Below, one piece after another: positions 1 through 10,906 of a stretch of DNA of 64,000 bases. The notes beneath the pieces were generated by a model. That model was given only the letters and a program-made list of their open reading frames with translations, did not search any database and was not told the origin of the DNA. A program made the translations under genes and the position numbers. Source of the DNA: Corylus avellana (Eukaryota; Streptophyta; Magnoliopsida; Fagales; Betulaceae); NCBI RefSeq assembly GCF_901000735.1, contig NC_081548.1, positions 6,823,364 to 6,887,363 on the forward strand, read 5' to 3'. How positions within the stretch are numbered: position 1 is the first letter of the stretch; each line of letters starts with the position of its first letter.

Positions 1-6
1 TAAATT

Positions 7-9
<3 letters not shown>

Positions 10-60
<51 letters not shown>
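10..60. repeat. AT/GT dinucleotide microsatellite
   Basis: A run of AT repeats passes directly into GT repeats and then a T tract. Simple sequence with no coding content. Confidence 0.95.
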
Positions 61-909
61 TTTTTTAGATGGTGTATTTTTATTTTCTGTTTGAGAAGTG
101 CTAAGGAGTTAAATAAATGAACTCAAAAAAATTTTCAAACTGACCTAACAAGGGTTTTAAAATTTTTTTTAAAAAAATGCAATTCTCTTTCCTTTGTCTG
201 TCACTTACGGTCTACTACGTCAATTTGAAAATTTTTCTAAGTTCATTTATTTAGCTCCCTAGCACTCCTCTTTTTGTTTCTAAGTTCATTTCTACGTCAA
301 TTAGCTTACTAATTTAGATTAACTTTTTAAATATTTATAAACACTTGGTACTATTTTAAACAGATTAGAGAATACCTCTTCGAGACTGATTTGAAGGAAA
401 TTTCTGTCCTTCGAGTAATGATATAAGGAGAGTCCTCCTCGAGTCCTTCCAAATATGACGTGACTTTTGAAATCACCATTAAATTTAAGATAATCATTAT
501 TAAATTTTAATCTATTAGTAATTTTAAATGTCACATCACATTTAAATGGACTCAAATCTTTCTTATATCTTTACTTATATCATTAACATATAAGAAATAT
601 ATTATTTTTATTTTATTAAATTTTTGTAGGAAATTCCAACTAACGGATTTATGAAAAATTTAGTTCGGATAGCATTTTATCAGGTCCACTGTACCTCGTC
701 CACACTTTCCCAGCTCTCGACTGTAACACGCGGACGGATCAACGAAGGGTCAGGATGGGTCCAAGAGAAAGAGAATCATCATGCACCCCTACAATCAAAC
801 AGTCAACGCCTGGATGTTGATTTTATTTATGAATATTGTAGTTTTTATACATTTGTACATAAATCAACATCTAAAATATAATTTGAAATCATGAATGGAA
901 AGCACTGCA
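61..909. other. AT-rich intergenic sequence, no gene seen
   Basis: No open frame here resembles a known protein. Positions 180-300 and 100-140 contain weakly inverted AT-rich stretches (both mention a 'ttcatttattt' type string), and 330-600 resembles a degenerate fold-back element, but no clear ends were found. Confidence 0.5.
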
Positions 910-1150
910 TTAACTAAGTAGAATTTTTTTATTTTATTTTTGTAACAATTTCGAACTTCATTCATAAACTGATCGAATGTCTAATACGAGTGTAAAAGCT
1001 CGAACAAAAGAGCACAAAGCTCTACATGCCTAGAGCACGTAGCTCTAATATTACAACATTACGGATGCCTTTTGGAATTTCTTCAATCCAAACTTTATCT
1101 ATAACTTATTTTATTGCTGCTTTTGCTAGATCATGAATTGTTGTGAGAAT
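910..1150 (-). mobile_element. 3' end of a LINE (non-LTR retrotransposon) fragment
   Basis: Read on the minus strand, the sequence gives a short stretch matching the usual C-terminal end of plant L1-type LINE ORF2 (after the RNase H domain), with the pattern I-H-D-L-A-K-A and later W-I-E-E-I-P. One in-frame stop separates these parts, so it is decayed. An A-rich tail (minus strand) lies near 915-935. Everything upstream of the last ~40 codons is absent, typical of a 5'-truncated LINE. The assignment rests on recalled family patterns and not on a search. Confidence 0.5.
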
Positions 1151-1470
1151 AATAGTCACAATTTAAGACTATTACTCACTTACAGTTGAACAATATCAAT
1201 GAGTCACAATTGAAGATTATCATTGAGTTACAATGAATAGTTAAAGACTATCACCTAACTTATCTAGTTAGAGTAGAAGTTTATTTGTATACAACATGAC
1301 TCTCCTAATAGAAGCATGTTATATTGTAAATATTACTCAGATGAATAAGAGCTTAATGCAATCTTATTAGGGCTTAATCTTGTGGATATAGATCATAGAC
1401 CGAACCACGTAAATCTCTGTGTTACTATCTTATTATTTCCGTATTTTTATTTCTTTCATATAATCATTAT
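1138..1470 (+). mobile_element. possible remnant of a Copia-type solo LTR
   Basis: The stretch contains a run like 'gaaccacgtaaatctctgtg' near 1400, a pattern commonly found near the 3' end of plant Copia LTRs, preceded by an AT-rich region with short tandem 'tcacaattgaaga' type repeats. No second LTR, primer site or target-site duplication is visible. It could also be unrelated AT-rich DNA. Confidence 0.35.
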
Positions 1471-1647
1471 TATTTTTTTATTCTTCTTAATTTCTTTTTT
1501 CCCCCTTAAAACTAAGTATACTGCAAAGCTCAAAAAACACTTTCGATGCTGGGTCTATCAAAACAATTTTAAATCTAAAAAAATAAATAAATAAATAAAA
1601 ATTCTTCCTCCAATTGTTTGTAGGAGAATGAAATTAGTATTATTATT

Positions 1648-2347
1648 AGGGTTAAATACTCTTTTGTCTCCTGGGGTTTAAATAATACTTTTTTTTTTTT
1701 TTCTTCTTCTTTCAGGGTTTCATTTTTTATCACATGAGGTACTTGTGGCTTTCATAAAGACAAAGATAGTACCTCTGTTAAAATTTCATTCAAAGCTTAA
1801 CGAAACGTCATGTCAGCACCATTCCAAAATTGCCTTGTGTCATGTAATTAATTTTTTTAAAAAAAAATAAAAAGAATAAAAAATTATATTTTTCAAAAAA
1901 AAAAAAAAAAAAATTGAGGGTGGCTACCATTCCACTCCCCATTCACGCTTGGGGTGGCTTCAAACCACCAAAGAACCTGCACTGGCTTGTGGTGGTTTCA
2001 CCAATTCTTTGGTTTCCTTGGGAGGTGGCCTTGCTAAATTTCATCCGAACTGCAGCACTCAAAATGGAGGCCAGCCACTTCCACCACCACGTAGCTCAAA
2101 TTTTTTCAAAAAATATAATTTTTCACCCTTTGAATTTTTTTTAAAATATTTTTGAAAAAAAAAATTGAAATTATATGATACATGTCAATTTTCATTGGTG
2201 TCGGCATGGCATTCCATTAAATTTCTAAGAATTTTAACAGAAGACATCTCTGCCTTCAACAAACCACACCATCTCCCCGTAATAAAATGAAACCTTAAGG
2301 GGAGAAAATAAAGTATTTAAATCATGTGGGCAAAAGAGATGAACCCT
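1648..2347. mobile_element. MULE-type non-autonomous element (MITE), copy A
   Basis: The ends are inverted: the left begins AGGGTTAAATACTCTTTTG and the right ends with the near-complement ...GGGCAAAAGAGATGAACCCT. Flanks are ATTATTATT and ATTATTAAT, a near 9-bp target duplication as expected for Mutator-like elements. The centre (1910-2090) holds a GC-rich 'ggtggc' block that recurs in other fold-back elements of this window. The right half recurs at 10388-10773. No transposase is present; the short open frames inside are not convincing genes. Confidence 0.7.
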
Positions 2348-2459
2348 ATTATTAATAATCTCATCTAACTCTAATAACACTGCATTTTTTCTATTTTCTT
2401 ATAAGGGAAAGAAACTTGTGTGACATGAGGAAAGAAAAAATACAAAAACTTATTTTTTA

Positions 2460-3935
2460 GAAAAGATAAACCCTCCGAACTATTAGCCAAGCCATTTAGC
2501 CAGTTTCTATCGTTTAAAATAGTACCCTGTTTCTGAACTATCAGATGGCCAATTCGCTAGTCAAACCGTTAGTTTGATGTATCACAAAAAACCACATCGC
2601 TTTGTTGTAAGTTACTAATGCCCTTTATGAAAAAAAAAATTTGAGAAAATATAAAGCCCTCCAAACTACCAGCAGTTTTCATTTTAGTCCCCTAATGTTC
2701 AAAAAGTGATAAAGTAGCCTCCCAACTACGAAACAGTTGCAATTTGGTCGCTCTTTTAGTCATTACTGTCAACTATGATGGAAAATTCCAAACTACGTTG
2801 TTTTGACAAGGGTAAGTTACAAAAATGCCATTTTAGAAAAAAAAAAAAAAAAATCATATTAAAACAAGCACGCAAAAAGGCGCCGTTTTGTTTGAAATTA
2901 GGGTTTCCTTACACCTACCAAAATGGCGCTGTTTTGGTAAGTGTTAGAAATTAAAAAAAAAAACCTTAGACCCTATGTAGAAAAAACCCCCAACCCCAAT
3001 TTATCTCTCTCCCCCAAACCGCCGGCCACCACATCGTTCTATCTCCGGCAACCTTCTCCCTCAAGTGAAAAAAAAGGCAATGCCCCTCTCTCTCTCTCTC
3101 TCTCTCTCTCAAAACTCGCTACCCCTTCCACCACCATCTATCACCGCCGGCCACACCATCCAGTGGCTACAAAGCGCCATCGAAAAATTCTTACCCATTG
3201 TAGAAATCAAACAAAAAAACCACGTTCGTAGATAAACAATACCAATCTGATAGCTATACCATGAAATACAATAAAAAGATTGAGTTATGGGTAAGATTTA
3301 CAGGCTGACGGAGATAGAACGATGTGGTGGCCGACAGTTTTGCAGAGAGAGATAAACTGGGGTTGGGGGTTTTTTCGTGGGTTACCTGCGTGGGGTTTAG
3401 GGTTTTTTCTTTTAATTCCTAACACTTACCAAAGTAGCGCCGTTTTGGTAAGTATAAGGAAACCCTAATTTCAAGCAAAACGACGCCGTTTTGCTTGCTT
3501 GTTTTAATATAATTTTTTTTTTCAAAAAGGGTATTTTGGAAATTTACCCTTGCCAAAACGACGTAGTTTTAAATTTTTCATCATATTTGGCGGTAATGAT
3601 TAACGAAGTGGCCAACTTGCAACTGTTTGGTAGTTTTGAGACTACTTTATCACTTTCTGAATATTAGGGGGCTAAAATGAAAACAGCTGGTAGTTTGGGG
3701 GTTTTTTTTATAATTTCCCCAATTTTTTTTTTTTTCATAGAAGGGCATTGTAGTAACTTACCCATAACAAAATGATGTCGTTTTCCAGATTCTGTCCAAA
3801 CTGATGGTTTTGACTAACGGAGTGGTCAAAATACAATAGTTTGGTAGTTTGGGGGGCTACTTTATCACTTTTGGAACATCAGGGGGTTAAATCGAAAATG
3901 GCTGATAGTTTGGGGGGCTTTTTTATATTTTTTCC
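2460..3935. mobile_element. long-palindrome MULE-like element, copy A
   Basis: Two arms of roughly 600-700 bp are inverted relative to each other around a spacer near 3060-3300. Both arms carry 'aaaacgg/acggcgccgttttg' motifs, 'ttaccaaaacggcgc' type strings and 'actaccagcagttttcattt' strings. The left flank is TATTTTTTA (2451-2459); the right flank TATGTTTTTA (3936-3945) is a decayed version. The better preserved copy is at 10907-12415. Arms rich in CT repeats produce spurious open frames such as one at 2941-3231. No transposase is seen, so it is non-autonomous. Confidence 0.75.
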
Positions 3936-4089
3936 TATGTTTTTATCCTATGATATATTACAATACAATTTTCACATGATTTTAAGAAAATCAATAGCAA
4001 ATAGCTATGACTTGACCCCAATAACTTGAAAAGGAGAGGCAAGATTCTTTGCTATGGGATGGATGGAACAGAAATAGCACGAAAACAAT

Positions 4090-4275
4090 TTGGAAAATTA
4101 TATAGAATATGAAGTTCTAAATTCGACAAAAGTATTTATATGGCGAGCGTGTCATGATATACTCTCAACAAAAGTCAATCTCAAAAAGAAAAAAATTGTC
4201 CAAGATGATATGTGCATTTTCTGTTGTAGGGAGGAAGAAATTGTTTCTCGTATTATATGGGAGTACCCATGATCA
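4090..4275 (+). pseudogene. LINE fragment: zf-RVT (reverse-transcriptase zinc-binding) domain, copy A
   Basis: The 60-residue open stretch contains the hallmark order of the zinc-binding domain found after the reverse transcriptase of plant LINEs: K-V-F-I-W-R-A-C-H, then L-x-T-K-V-N-L, then C-I-F-C-C-R-E-E-E, then I-I-W-E-Y-P. It ends at TGA right after the domain and has no start context, so it is a fragment. The near-identical partner at 12569-12751 differs at three residues. Confidence 0.65.
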
Positions 4276-4469
4276 GCTTTTATTGAGGCCTATTATTATT
4301 AAACTAATTTTCTAGCATCTTACTGATCTTAGCACTGTGAATATGTATTGCTTCACAAACCATTTTTCCTTAATCTTCTGGCCCTCTTTTTGGACTAAAA
4401 AAATAGAAAGTAAAGCCAAAAAGGTGAAAGACCATCCTTTCATTCTCACCACATATTTATTTAAAGAGG

Positions 4470-4850
4470 AATGATAAAGACACAACTTTGGTCTAACTTT
4501 TTTCTTATGTGATCATTTTCTTAAAAAAAAAAAAAAAAACAAATTAAAATTTAAAAAAAATTTCTAAAGCGTATTAAAAANNNNNNNNNNNNNNNNNNNN
4601 NNNNNNNNNNNNNNNNNNNNNNNNNNNNNNNNNNNNNNNNNNNNNNNNNNNNNNNNNNNNNNNNNNNNNNNNNNNNNNNNTTATTCTAAAGAAAAAGATC
4701 ATTTTTAAAAAATAAAAAGGGACCATATAGGATGTTATTACTTCAAGAATTTTTTATTTATTTTGTTTTTTGTTTTTTTTTTTTTTTTAAATGACTGCAT
4801 AAGAGAAAAGTTTAAGCTAAAGTTGTGTTTCTCTCATTTCTCTTATTTAA
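4470..4850. mobile_element. fold-back MITE interrupted by an assembly gap, copy A
   Basis: The left end contains 'gacacaactttggtctaac' and the right end the inverted partner 'agctaaagttgtgtttctc', with AT-rich sequence between. The gap at 4581-4680 removes the middle; the second copy at 12946-13300 is ungapped and shows roughly 90 bases there, so little is missing. Confidence 0.55.
4581..4680. other. assembly gap (100 N)
   Basis: Exactly 100 N, the convention for a gap of unknown size. By comparison with the duplicate at 13035-13137 the true content is short, AT-rich and not coding. Confidence 0.99.
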
Positions 4851-4873
4851 AATTGTTGTTGTAGCATTCTATA

Positions 4874-4874
<1 letters not shown>

Positions 4875-4920
<46 letters not shown>
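4875..4920. repeat. AT microsatellite
   Basis: About 23 AT units. The duplicate locus (near 13310) has only a few, which is a length polymorphism between the two copies. Confidence 0.95.
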
Positions 4921-4925
<5 letters not shown>

Positions 4926-4957
4926 TTTTATATATACATATTTATGTATGTGTCAAT

Positions 4958-5378
4958 TATTAGAATTAATCTTCTATCATGAGACTTAAGGTGGCCCACA
5001 TGTCGCATATATTATATGTATGTGACATATAATATATGTGAAAATGTGTAAATGTGAAAATGTGTTTTATTTTCACCAAGTGTTGTCTCCCTTGATAGAA
5101 GGAAGCAACGTAAGATAAATGGATAGGGGTCTTGGCCTATATAAAAGACAAGCCTGTGACATCCATTGATCACATCTTTAACGTGAAAAACATATAGGCC
5201 AAAAACTCCTTATCTATCACTCTCCAACAAAGTGAGGGTTCTAGGATTGCAAATTGAGGGTTCTGGGATTGTGAATTTAGCAAACATTCAACAAGTATTC
5301 AATTCAAGTGCTTAAACAATAATGGCCAGAGGTTAGTATTTCTGTTATGTTTATATAATTTTCTCCCAAATTCTTACA
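4958..5378 (+). mobile_element. Copia 5' LTR, copy A
   Basis: Begins TATTAGAATT and ends ATTCTTACA, imperfectly inverted ends in place of canonical TG...CA. It is followed after 4 bases by a tRNA-Met primer site. It contains 'cctatataaaagacaagcc' (a TATA box region near 5137) and, near its end, ATGGCCAGAG directly followed by GTTAGT, the same ATG-plus-splice-donor arrangement as the full element at 13719. It matches 13356-13775 almost base for base. Confidence 0.9.
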
Positions 5379-5382
5379 TTAG

Positions 5383-5394
5383 TGGTATCAGAGC
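5383..5394 (+). other. primer-binding site, tRNA-Met type
   Basis: TGGTATCAGAGC, complementary to the 3' end of plant initiator tRNA-Met, located just downstream of the LTR end. Known in most plant LTR retrotransposons. Confidence 0.9.
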
Positions 5395-5647
5395 CTACTT
5401 ATGTGCCATGTTGTTTAGTATCAATCTGTTGAATTTAGTAGAATGATTGAATGTTTGTATTAGGACTACGGTTGTTGTGAGATTTTTGTTTTGGGTTTCA
5501 AGTTTCATAATGGGTATGGTTTCATGGTTTGGCCGGATCTTTAAAATTTAATGTTTATGATGCTTTTGTAGTTTTAGAAGATTAATCTTCTAGTTTTTTA
5601 TTGTGCAAAATACTCTATTTTTACAATTTTGGAATCGTTAAAAAAAG

Positions 5648-5982
5648 AGGGAAAATGCAATTTACCCCCCTGAAGTTTCAGGGGTTTTTTTAATTTTAAC
5701 CCCAAAGTTCAAAAATTGGCAATCTATCCCCTGGAGTTTCAAAAATTGGCAATTTAAACCTTTCGTTACTAATTTCCATTAAATTGGATGAAATTTTTTT
5801 TAAAAAAGCCTGAGTGTAATGATGTAATTTCATAGATTTTCGTTCATTTAGAGGAAAAATTAAACGGAGGATTTAAATTGCTAATTTTTTAAACTTCAGG
5901 GAGGTAGATAGCCAATTTTTGAACTTTGGGGTTAAAATTGAAAAACCCCTGAAATTTCAGGAGGTAAACTGCATTTTCCCCT
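5648..5982. mobile_element. fold-back MITE inside the Copia leader, copy A
   Basis: Ends are inverted: GGGAAAATGCAATTTACC at left, and ggtaaactgcattttcccc at right. It sits between A tracts, which hides any target duplication. The same insertion is in copy B (14045-14382), so it predates the duplication of the locus. Confidence 0.75.
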
Positions 5983-6289
5983 AAAAAAAAAAAAAAACAA
6001 GATTAAGATTTTCGGCCATGCCATTTTTCTTTAAAATGATGATTTCTTTTCATTGTTTTTGAATACTCATATGTTTCCAAACCCATAAATTAGTAGTCTT
6101 GATGATTCCGAACCAAAACCATGTTATAAAATCGGGTTTCAATGCAAAAATTTTATAAAAAATGAGAAAACCCGTTTAGGGCGAGACCCGACCTAGATCC
6201 GTTCTTCAGACCCGACTGAAGATAAGGGATGAAGTTCCCTACTCGAATGTAGGCCCACTCGTGTACTGGGCGCGTCCAGTACACGCGCC

Positions 6290-6430
6290 ATTTAAAAAAT
6301 AAAAAAATAAAAATAAAATTAAAAAAAAAACAAAAAAAAAACCCTACTTTAATGAAGGAGTTGCCATTGGGATTCGAACCCCACAACATGAGATTCTGCA
6401 TGGCCAACTTTACCATCATGGCAATGTGTC
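6290..6430 (-). mobile_element. tRNA-like SINE remnant, copy A
   Basis: On the minus strand there is an A-box-like segment (TGGTAAAGTTGG) and, 30 bases on, a B-box (GGTTCGAATCC). The fold is not that of a functional tRNA: no acceptor stem pairs across it, and a T-rich stretch follows. The same unit is at 14706-14825. Confidence 0.45.
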
Positions 6431-6497
6431 ATTTTGGTTTGATAATATTTAGTTATTTATATATACAGTGTTATGCCATTCTGAAATTACAGATTTA

Positions 6498-6564
6498 ATA
6501 AGGGAAATTATATCTAAAATTCTTAGGTAAACGCGCTTTTTTAAAAAACTCTCTGGGTATTTTT
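6498..6564. other. end of homology between copies A and B
   Basis: From about 6498 the sequence no longer follows the Copia leader seen at 14881 onward, although it matched up to that point. The 67 bases before the gap are AT-rich and carry no recognisable feature. Either the second haplotype carries a different insertion here or the contig end is unreliable. Confidence 0.5.
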
Positions 6565-6664
6565 NNNNNNNNNNNNNNNNNNNNNNNNNNNNNNNNNNNN
6601 NNNNNNNNNNNNNNNNNNNNNNNNNNNNNNNNNNNNNNNNNNNNNNNNNNNNNNNNNNNNNNNN
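6565..6664. other. assembly gap (100 N)
   Basis: Separates the forward copy A contig from the inverted contig at 6665-10287. Confidence 0.99.
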
Positions 6665-7619
6665 AAAACAGAAAATTAACTATATATCTTCAACCTTTCA
6701 TTCTTCTGAGAGTTTCAACTTCTTACAGTGACAAATAAAAAAAATTAGAGTCAACTCAAGTCCCAAGGTACAGGTATTCTTAAAAACATCTGCCCTCGAG
6801 AGTTGGTGAGGAGGGGCATAACCATGGCATAAGAAAAATTCTACCAATAGTAAGGAGAATTTTTAGGAGTTGAGCGCCTCCCCTGGGGATCCTTCCTTCG
6901 CCCCTAGCCCCAAGACCAAGTGCAATTTTGTTGAGGCGTTGGAGAAGCACTTTCAACTCCTTAATTGCATTTTTTCAAAGCACAAATAAACTCCGATCCA
7001 CTCACATATGAAGTCAAGGGCGGAATTAAAACTTTTAATTGGAGAGACAAAATTAATATATATATATATATGTTGGGGGGACAAAAATTAAATTTTAAAG
7101 GTCTATTAAAAACTTTTTTGGGGGAACCACCTACCCCAAGCCGTTCCGCCCCACCCTAAAGTCTCTCTCTCTCTCTGAAAATACCAAATTCTTTTCTTTT
7201 CTTTTTATTTTTTTATTTTGATTTTTAACATTGTATTCAATACGGGACTGGCGTCAACCAAAGACTTTGGGAGTGAATTCATGCATTTCCATTGGTTCTT
7301 TTTCCACCAACCAAAGACTTTGGGAGTGAATTCATGCATTTCCATCGGTTTGACTATGACCATTGAAGCAAATTGTAATGAAAGTGTAGAAAATTGTAAT
7401 GATGACATATAAATGGAGAGAAAAGTAGCCAAAGCAATAGAGAAAAATGAGATAATTAAGAGAATTTAGGGTGGTTTGACTATGACCATTGAAGCACTCT
7501 TCTACCATTGAAATTGTCATGAAGGCTACACCATGCTCTTGTGTTTACAATGAAAATAATATTTATTTATTAATAGTATAAATAATAAAGTGGCACTACA
7601 AAAAAAACAAATTATAATT

Positions 7620-8095
7620 AGGGTAAATATATCATAAGTCCTTGAGTCAACCCGTCAAAATTAAAAACTCCCCAAGTTTTTTTTTTTTTTTCCGACAATT
7701 TACTCATTGGGTCAATCAAAATGCTAATAAACTCCTTACCACCAAATTTGTTTACTAGCTGTTAAACAAATCATTAAAATATTAATTTAATTTTAAAATT
7801 TAAATCTAAAAATTAATAAAAATAAAAATAAAAATAAAATTGTAGGGTGGCCAAAGCCACCCCTGGCCACCCCTTCAATTTTTTATTTTTTATTTTTTCA
7901 TTTTTAAAATTACATTAATAAAAAAATTAATATTTTAGTGAGGTGTCTAACGACTGTTACAAAAATTTGATGGGAGGGAGTTTATTGGCATTTCGATTGA
8001 CCCAATGAGTAAATTGCTAAAAAAAAAAAAAAAAAAACCTTATGTAGTTTTTAATTTTGACGGGTTGATTCAGGGACTTATGATATATGTACCCT
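7620..8095. mobile_element. fold-back MITE with GC-rich core (in inverted contig)
   Basis: Left end AGGGTAAATATATCATAAG, right end cttatgatatatgtaccct, inverted. The middle contains gggtggccaaagccacccc. The ends are related to those of the Pack-MULE at 28860-30977, so this is a deletion-type member of that MULE family. The partner is at 22615-23081, and an interrupted third copy starts at 40144. Confidence 0.75.
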
Positions 8096-8164
8096 TATAT
8101 TTATCTTGATTGTCCATAAGCATTGTCGATCTACTTTGTGAAATCTTGTTTTGTGAGCTTAAAA

Positions 8165-8400
8165 TAGAGTTTTTAGATTCGTTTGAGGGATCTAAAAATG
8201 CGTTTGACACTCAAAAAGTTTGTTTGAAGAAAAAAGTACTTGTTTAGTAAAAAAAATTGAAAGCGCTTTTAAGGATCCAAAAATATTAAAAATTGCTAAA
8301 ACACACTTTGGCAAGCTTAGAAATAAATCTTTTGCAAAAAAAATGCTTTTTGACTTAAAAGCTCTATTTCTAAAAAACAACCACAAACATGTTGGAAGTC
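8165..8400. repeat. dispersed AT-rich repeat with AAAGCGCTTTTA motif
   Basis: Shares 'aaaagcgcttttaa', 'gacttaaaagctctatttct' and 'tttgaagaaaaaagtactt' strings with 22330-22545 (the duplicate locus) and with 31712-31922 (an independent location). Probably a small non-autonomous DNA element. The short open frames on both strands are by-products. Confidence 0.6.
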
Positions 8401-8560
8401 TAAAATTAAATCTATTACTCCATAAGTGTGAGGGATTAGTTATATGCATCATATTGTGACTTTCTATGGAAGGATTTGCAGTTTGTGCAAATGGAAGCCC
8501 TGTGTAGTAGGATAAATTTGGAAAAAATATGTTTGCTATCTTTTGCCCACCATAGATAAA

Positions 8561-9020
8561 TGTAAGAATTTGGGAGAAAATTATATAAACATAAAAGAAA
8601 TACTAACCTTTGGCCATTGTTGTTTAAGTACTTGAATTGAATATTTGTTGAATGTTTGCTAAATTCACAATCCTAGAACTTTCAATTCGTAATCCTAGAA
8701 CCCTCACTTTGTTGGAGAGTGATAGATAAGGATTTTTGACCTATATGTTTTTTTCACATTAAAGATGTGATTAATGGATATCACAAGCTTGTCTTTTATA
8801 TAGGCCAAGACCACTATCCATTTATCTTACGTTGCTTCCCTCTATCAAGGGAGACAACACTTGGTGAAAATAAGACACATTTTCACCTTTAGTAGTTAAC
8901 TGTACTTTAATTACCCAAACTTTTTTGTTTAATAAAAACTATATATAATATACTATATACATATAATATATGTGACATGTGGGCTACCTTAAGTCTCCTG
9001 ATAGAAGATTAATTCTAATA
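8561..9020 (-). mobile_element. Copia 3' LTR in inverted contig
   Basis: Reverse complement of 21691-22150 with few differences. Reads TATTAGAATT...ATTCTTACA on the minus strand and includes the ATG-GT arrangement. Adjacent on its inner side is the purine tract complement (ctcccactt). Confidence 0.9.
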
Positions 9021-9335
9021 TTCTCCCACTTGGCTCACATGACACATTTTAAAATCGTTTGGGTAACTAAAACTATATATGGCTAAATTGAAGACTACTA
9101 AAGCTTTAGTTTCACTTTAAGGAGAGATACAATACACGAATCATGACGGTTATGTTATTTTGGGTATTACAATGTATGAATCTTTAAAAAATGAAATCTA
9201 TATATGGTATAATTCTTTATGAATAACTTCCAATAAGTTATTTTGGGTCTAACTGTATTGGAGCAAATACTTTATGTGCACAAAAATAAACATTGTTTTG
9301 ACAATGAACGAGTACTCTAAACAACAAGAATTTAA

Positions 9336-10287
9336 TCAAGCATAAAATGAGCTTAATAATCCCATGCTCTCTACATGTTTCGAAAATGTCTTTATTGAGA
9401 GCCCTTTTGTCATGGGATCTGCAATCATAGAAGTTGTACTTGTATGCTCTATAGAGACTTCTTGTTCCTTAATTCTCTCTCTGACAGCAAGATACTTTAT
9501 GTCAATATGTTTGGTTCTACTTCCACTTTTGTTATTCTTAAAAAAAAAAAAAAAAAAAAGAACTGTTGCCAAATTATCATAGTAAATTCGTAACGGCTTG
9601 GATATTGAATCCACAATTTGAAGACCTGTGATAAAATTTCTTAACCATTTTGCCTATGAAGTCGCTTCAAAGCATGCTATGAACTCTGCCTCCATAGTAG
9701 AGGATGCAATTATCGTCTGTTTGGTGCTCTTCCATGATATAGTACCTCCAGCCAACATAAAGACATATTTTGAAGTGGACTTTCTAGAGACTTTACAACC
9801 CGCAAAGTCTAAGTCTGAATATCCCATCACTTCTAGATAATCTACATTCTTATAAGTCAGCATATGATTCTTGGTTCCTTGTAAATATCTCATAACCTTT
9901 TTCGTAGCCTTCCAGTGTTCCATTCTCGGATTACTTTGAGATCTTCCTAACATTCGTACTGCATATGCAATGTCAGGTCTTAAACAAACCTGTGCATACA
10001 TTAAACTGCCAACATCAGATGCAAAAGGAATGCTGTCCATTTCTTTCTTTTACAAAACATTTTTCAGACATTGACTTAAATTGAATGTATCACCCTTCAA
10101 TATGGGTGCCGCATTGGGTGTACATTCATGCATTCTGAATTTTTCCAAAACTCTTTCAATATAGGCTTTATGAGACAGACCTAACATCTTTTGAGACCTA
10201 TCTCTATGAATCTCAATGCCTAAGATATAAGAAGCTTCACCTAATTCCTTCATTTCAAAGTTTTGGGAAAGAAATTGTTTAATGTCA
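9336..10287 (-). pseudogene. Copia pol 3' end (RT C-terminus and RNase H), inverted contig
   Basis: Minus-strand frames give the RT thumb/connection part, then RNase H with motifs YSDLDFAG, SSTMEAEF and YYDN. Breaks: TAA soon after QCLKNVL, where copy B reads GAA; a stop after CFEATS; and a mononucleotide expansion near 9540 which lengthens a phenylalanine run. The C-terminal tail (ADPMTKGL) is continuous here, while in copy B it is split by a nested element. The contig ends inside RT at the 10288 gap. Confidence 0.85.
9455..9461 (-). other. empty insertion site of the gag-only LTR element
   Basis: The plus strand reads ccTTAATtctc, i.e. ATTAA once on the minus strand, exactly where 19222-19226 and 21238-21242 show ATTAA on each side of the nested element. 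It is the unoccupied form of that site. Confidence 0.85.
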
Positions 10288-10387
10288 NNNNNNNNNNNNN
10301 NNNNNNNNNNNNNNNNNNNNNNNNNNNNNNNNNNNNNNNNNNNNNNNNNNNNNNNNNNNNNNNNNNNNNNNNNNNNNNNNNNNNNNN
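10288..10387. other. assembly gap (100 N)
   Basis: Joins the inverted contig to the start of the long forward contig. The true distance is unknown. Confidence 0.99.
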
Positions 10388-10773
10388 GGGTGGTTTCGGC
10401 CACCCCTTGGGCTCCTTAGAGGTGGCCTTGCCACCCCCATCTGAACGTGGGGGTGGCGACCAAATGGAGTGGCCAGGCCACCCCCCCTATGGCCACGTAG
10501 CCACCCCCAAATTTTTTTTCGAAAAATATAATTTTTCAATCTTTTTAATTTTTTTTTAAAAAATATTTTTTTGAAAAAAAAAATAATTATATGATACATA
10601 ACAATTTTTGATTGGTGCTGGTATGGCATTCCGTTAAATTTTGGATGAAATTTTAACAGAAGTACCATCTCGGTCTTTATGAAAACCACATGGATCTCCT
10701 GTAATAAAAATGAAACCTTAAGGGAGAAAAAATAAAGTATTTAAATCATAGGGGCAAAAGAGTATTTAACCCT
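10388..10773. mobile_element. right half of MULE-type MITE, copy B
   Basis: Matches about 1905-2347, starting in the GC-rich 'gggtggtttcggccacccc' core and ending ...gagtatttaaccct. The left half is lost at the gap. Confidence 0.7.
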
Positions 10774-10906
10774 TATTATTAATACAACTTTCATCTGGCT
10801 TCTAATTAACACGTGCATTTTTCTATTTTCTCTCTCTTTATGAGGGGAAAGAAACTTGGTCCAGACATGAGGAAAAGAAAAAAAAAATACAAAAACTTAT
10901 TTTTTA

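Larger units (their letters stand above)
6665..10287 (-). repeat. inverted duplicate of 18398-23916 (contig between two gaps)
   Basis: Read on the minus strand, this whole contig follows the plus-strand sequence from the Copia reverse transcriptase through the 3' LTR and the right flank up to 23916, then runs about 125 bases further. It lacks the nested gag-only element present at 19227-21237. Same LTR-flank junction (tttatctatggtgggc) means the same insertion event. It is bounded by 100-N gaps on both sides, so orientation and placement were set by scaffolding. The simplest reading is an alternative haplotype contig placed in the wrong position and direction; a true inverted duplication is the alternative. 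Confidence 0.85.

Noticed and set aside
2941..3231. Open frame rich in Ser/Pro (and its partner at 11420-11713)
   Set aside because: Lies in an arm of the palindromic MULE-like element and is driven by CT repeats; no domain and no independent evidence.
6355..6425. Possible tRNA gene (B-box GGTTCGAATCC on the minus strand)
   Set aside because: No acceptor-stem pairing or anticodon arm can be drawn; duplicated with the locus; better explained as a SINE remnant.
10263..10689. Long frames crossing the gap at 10288 on both strands
   Set aside because: They exist only because N is read as open sequence; the right-hand parts are MITE core.
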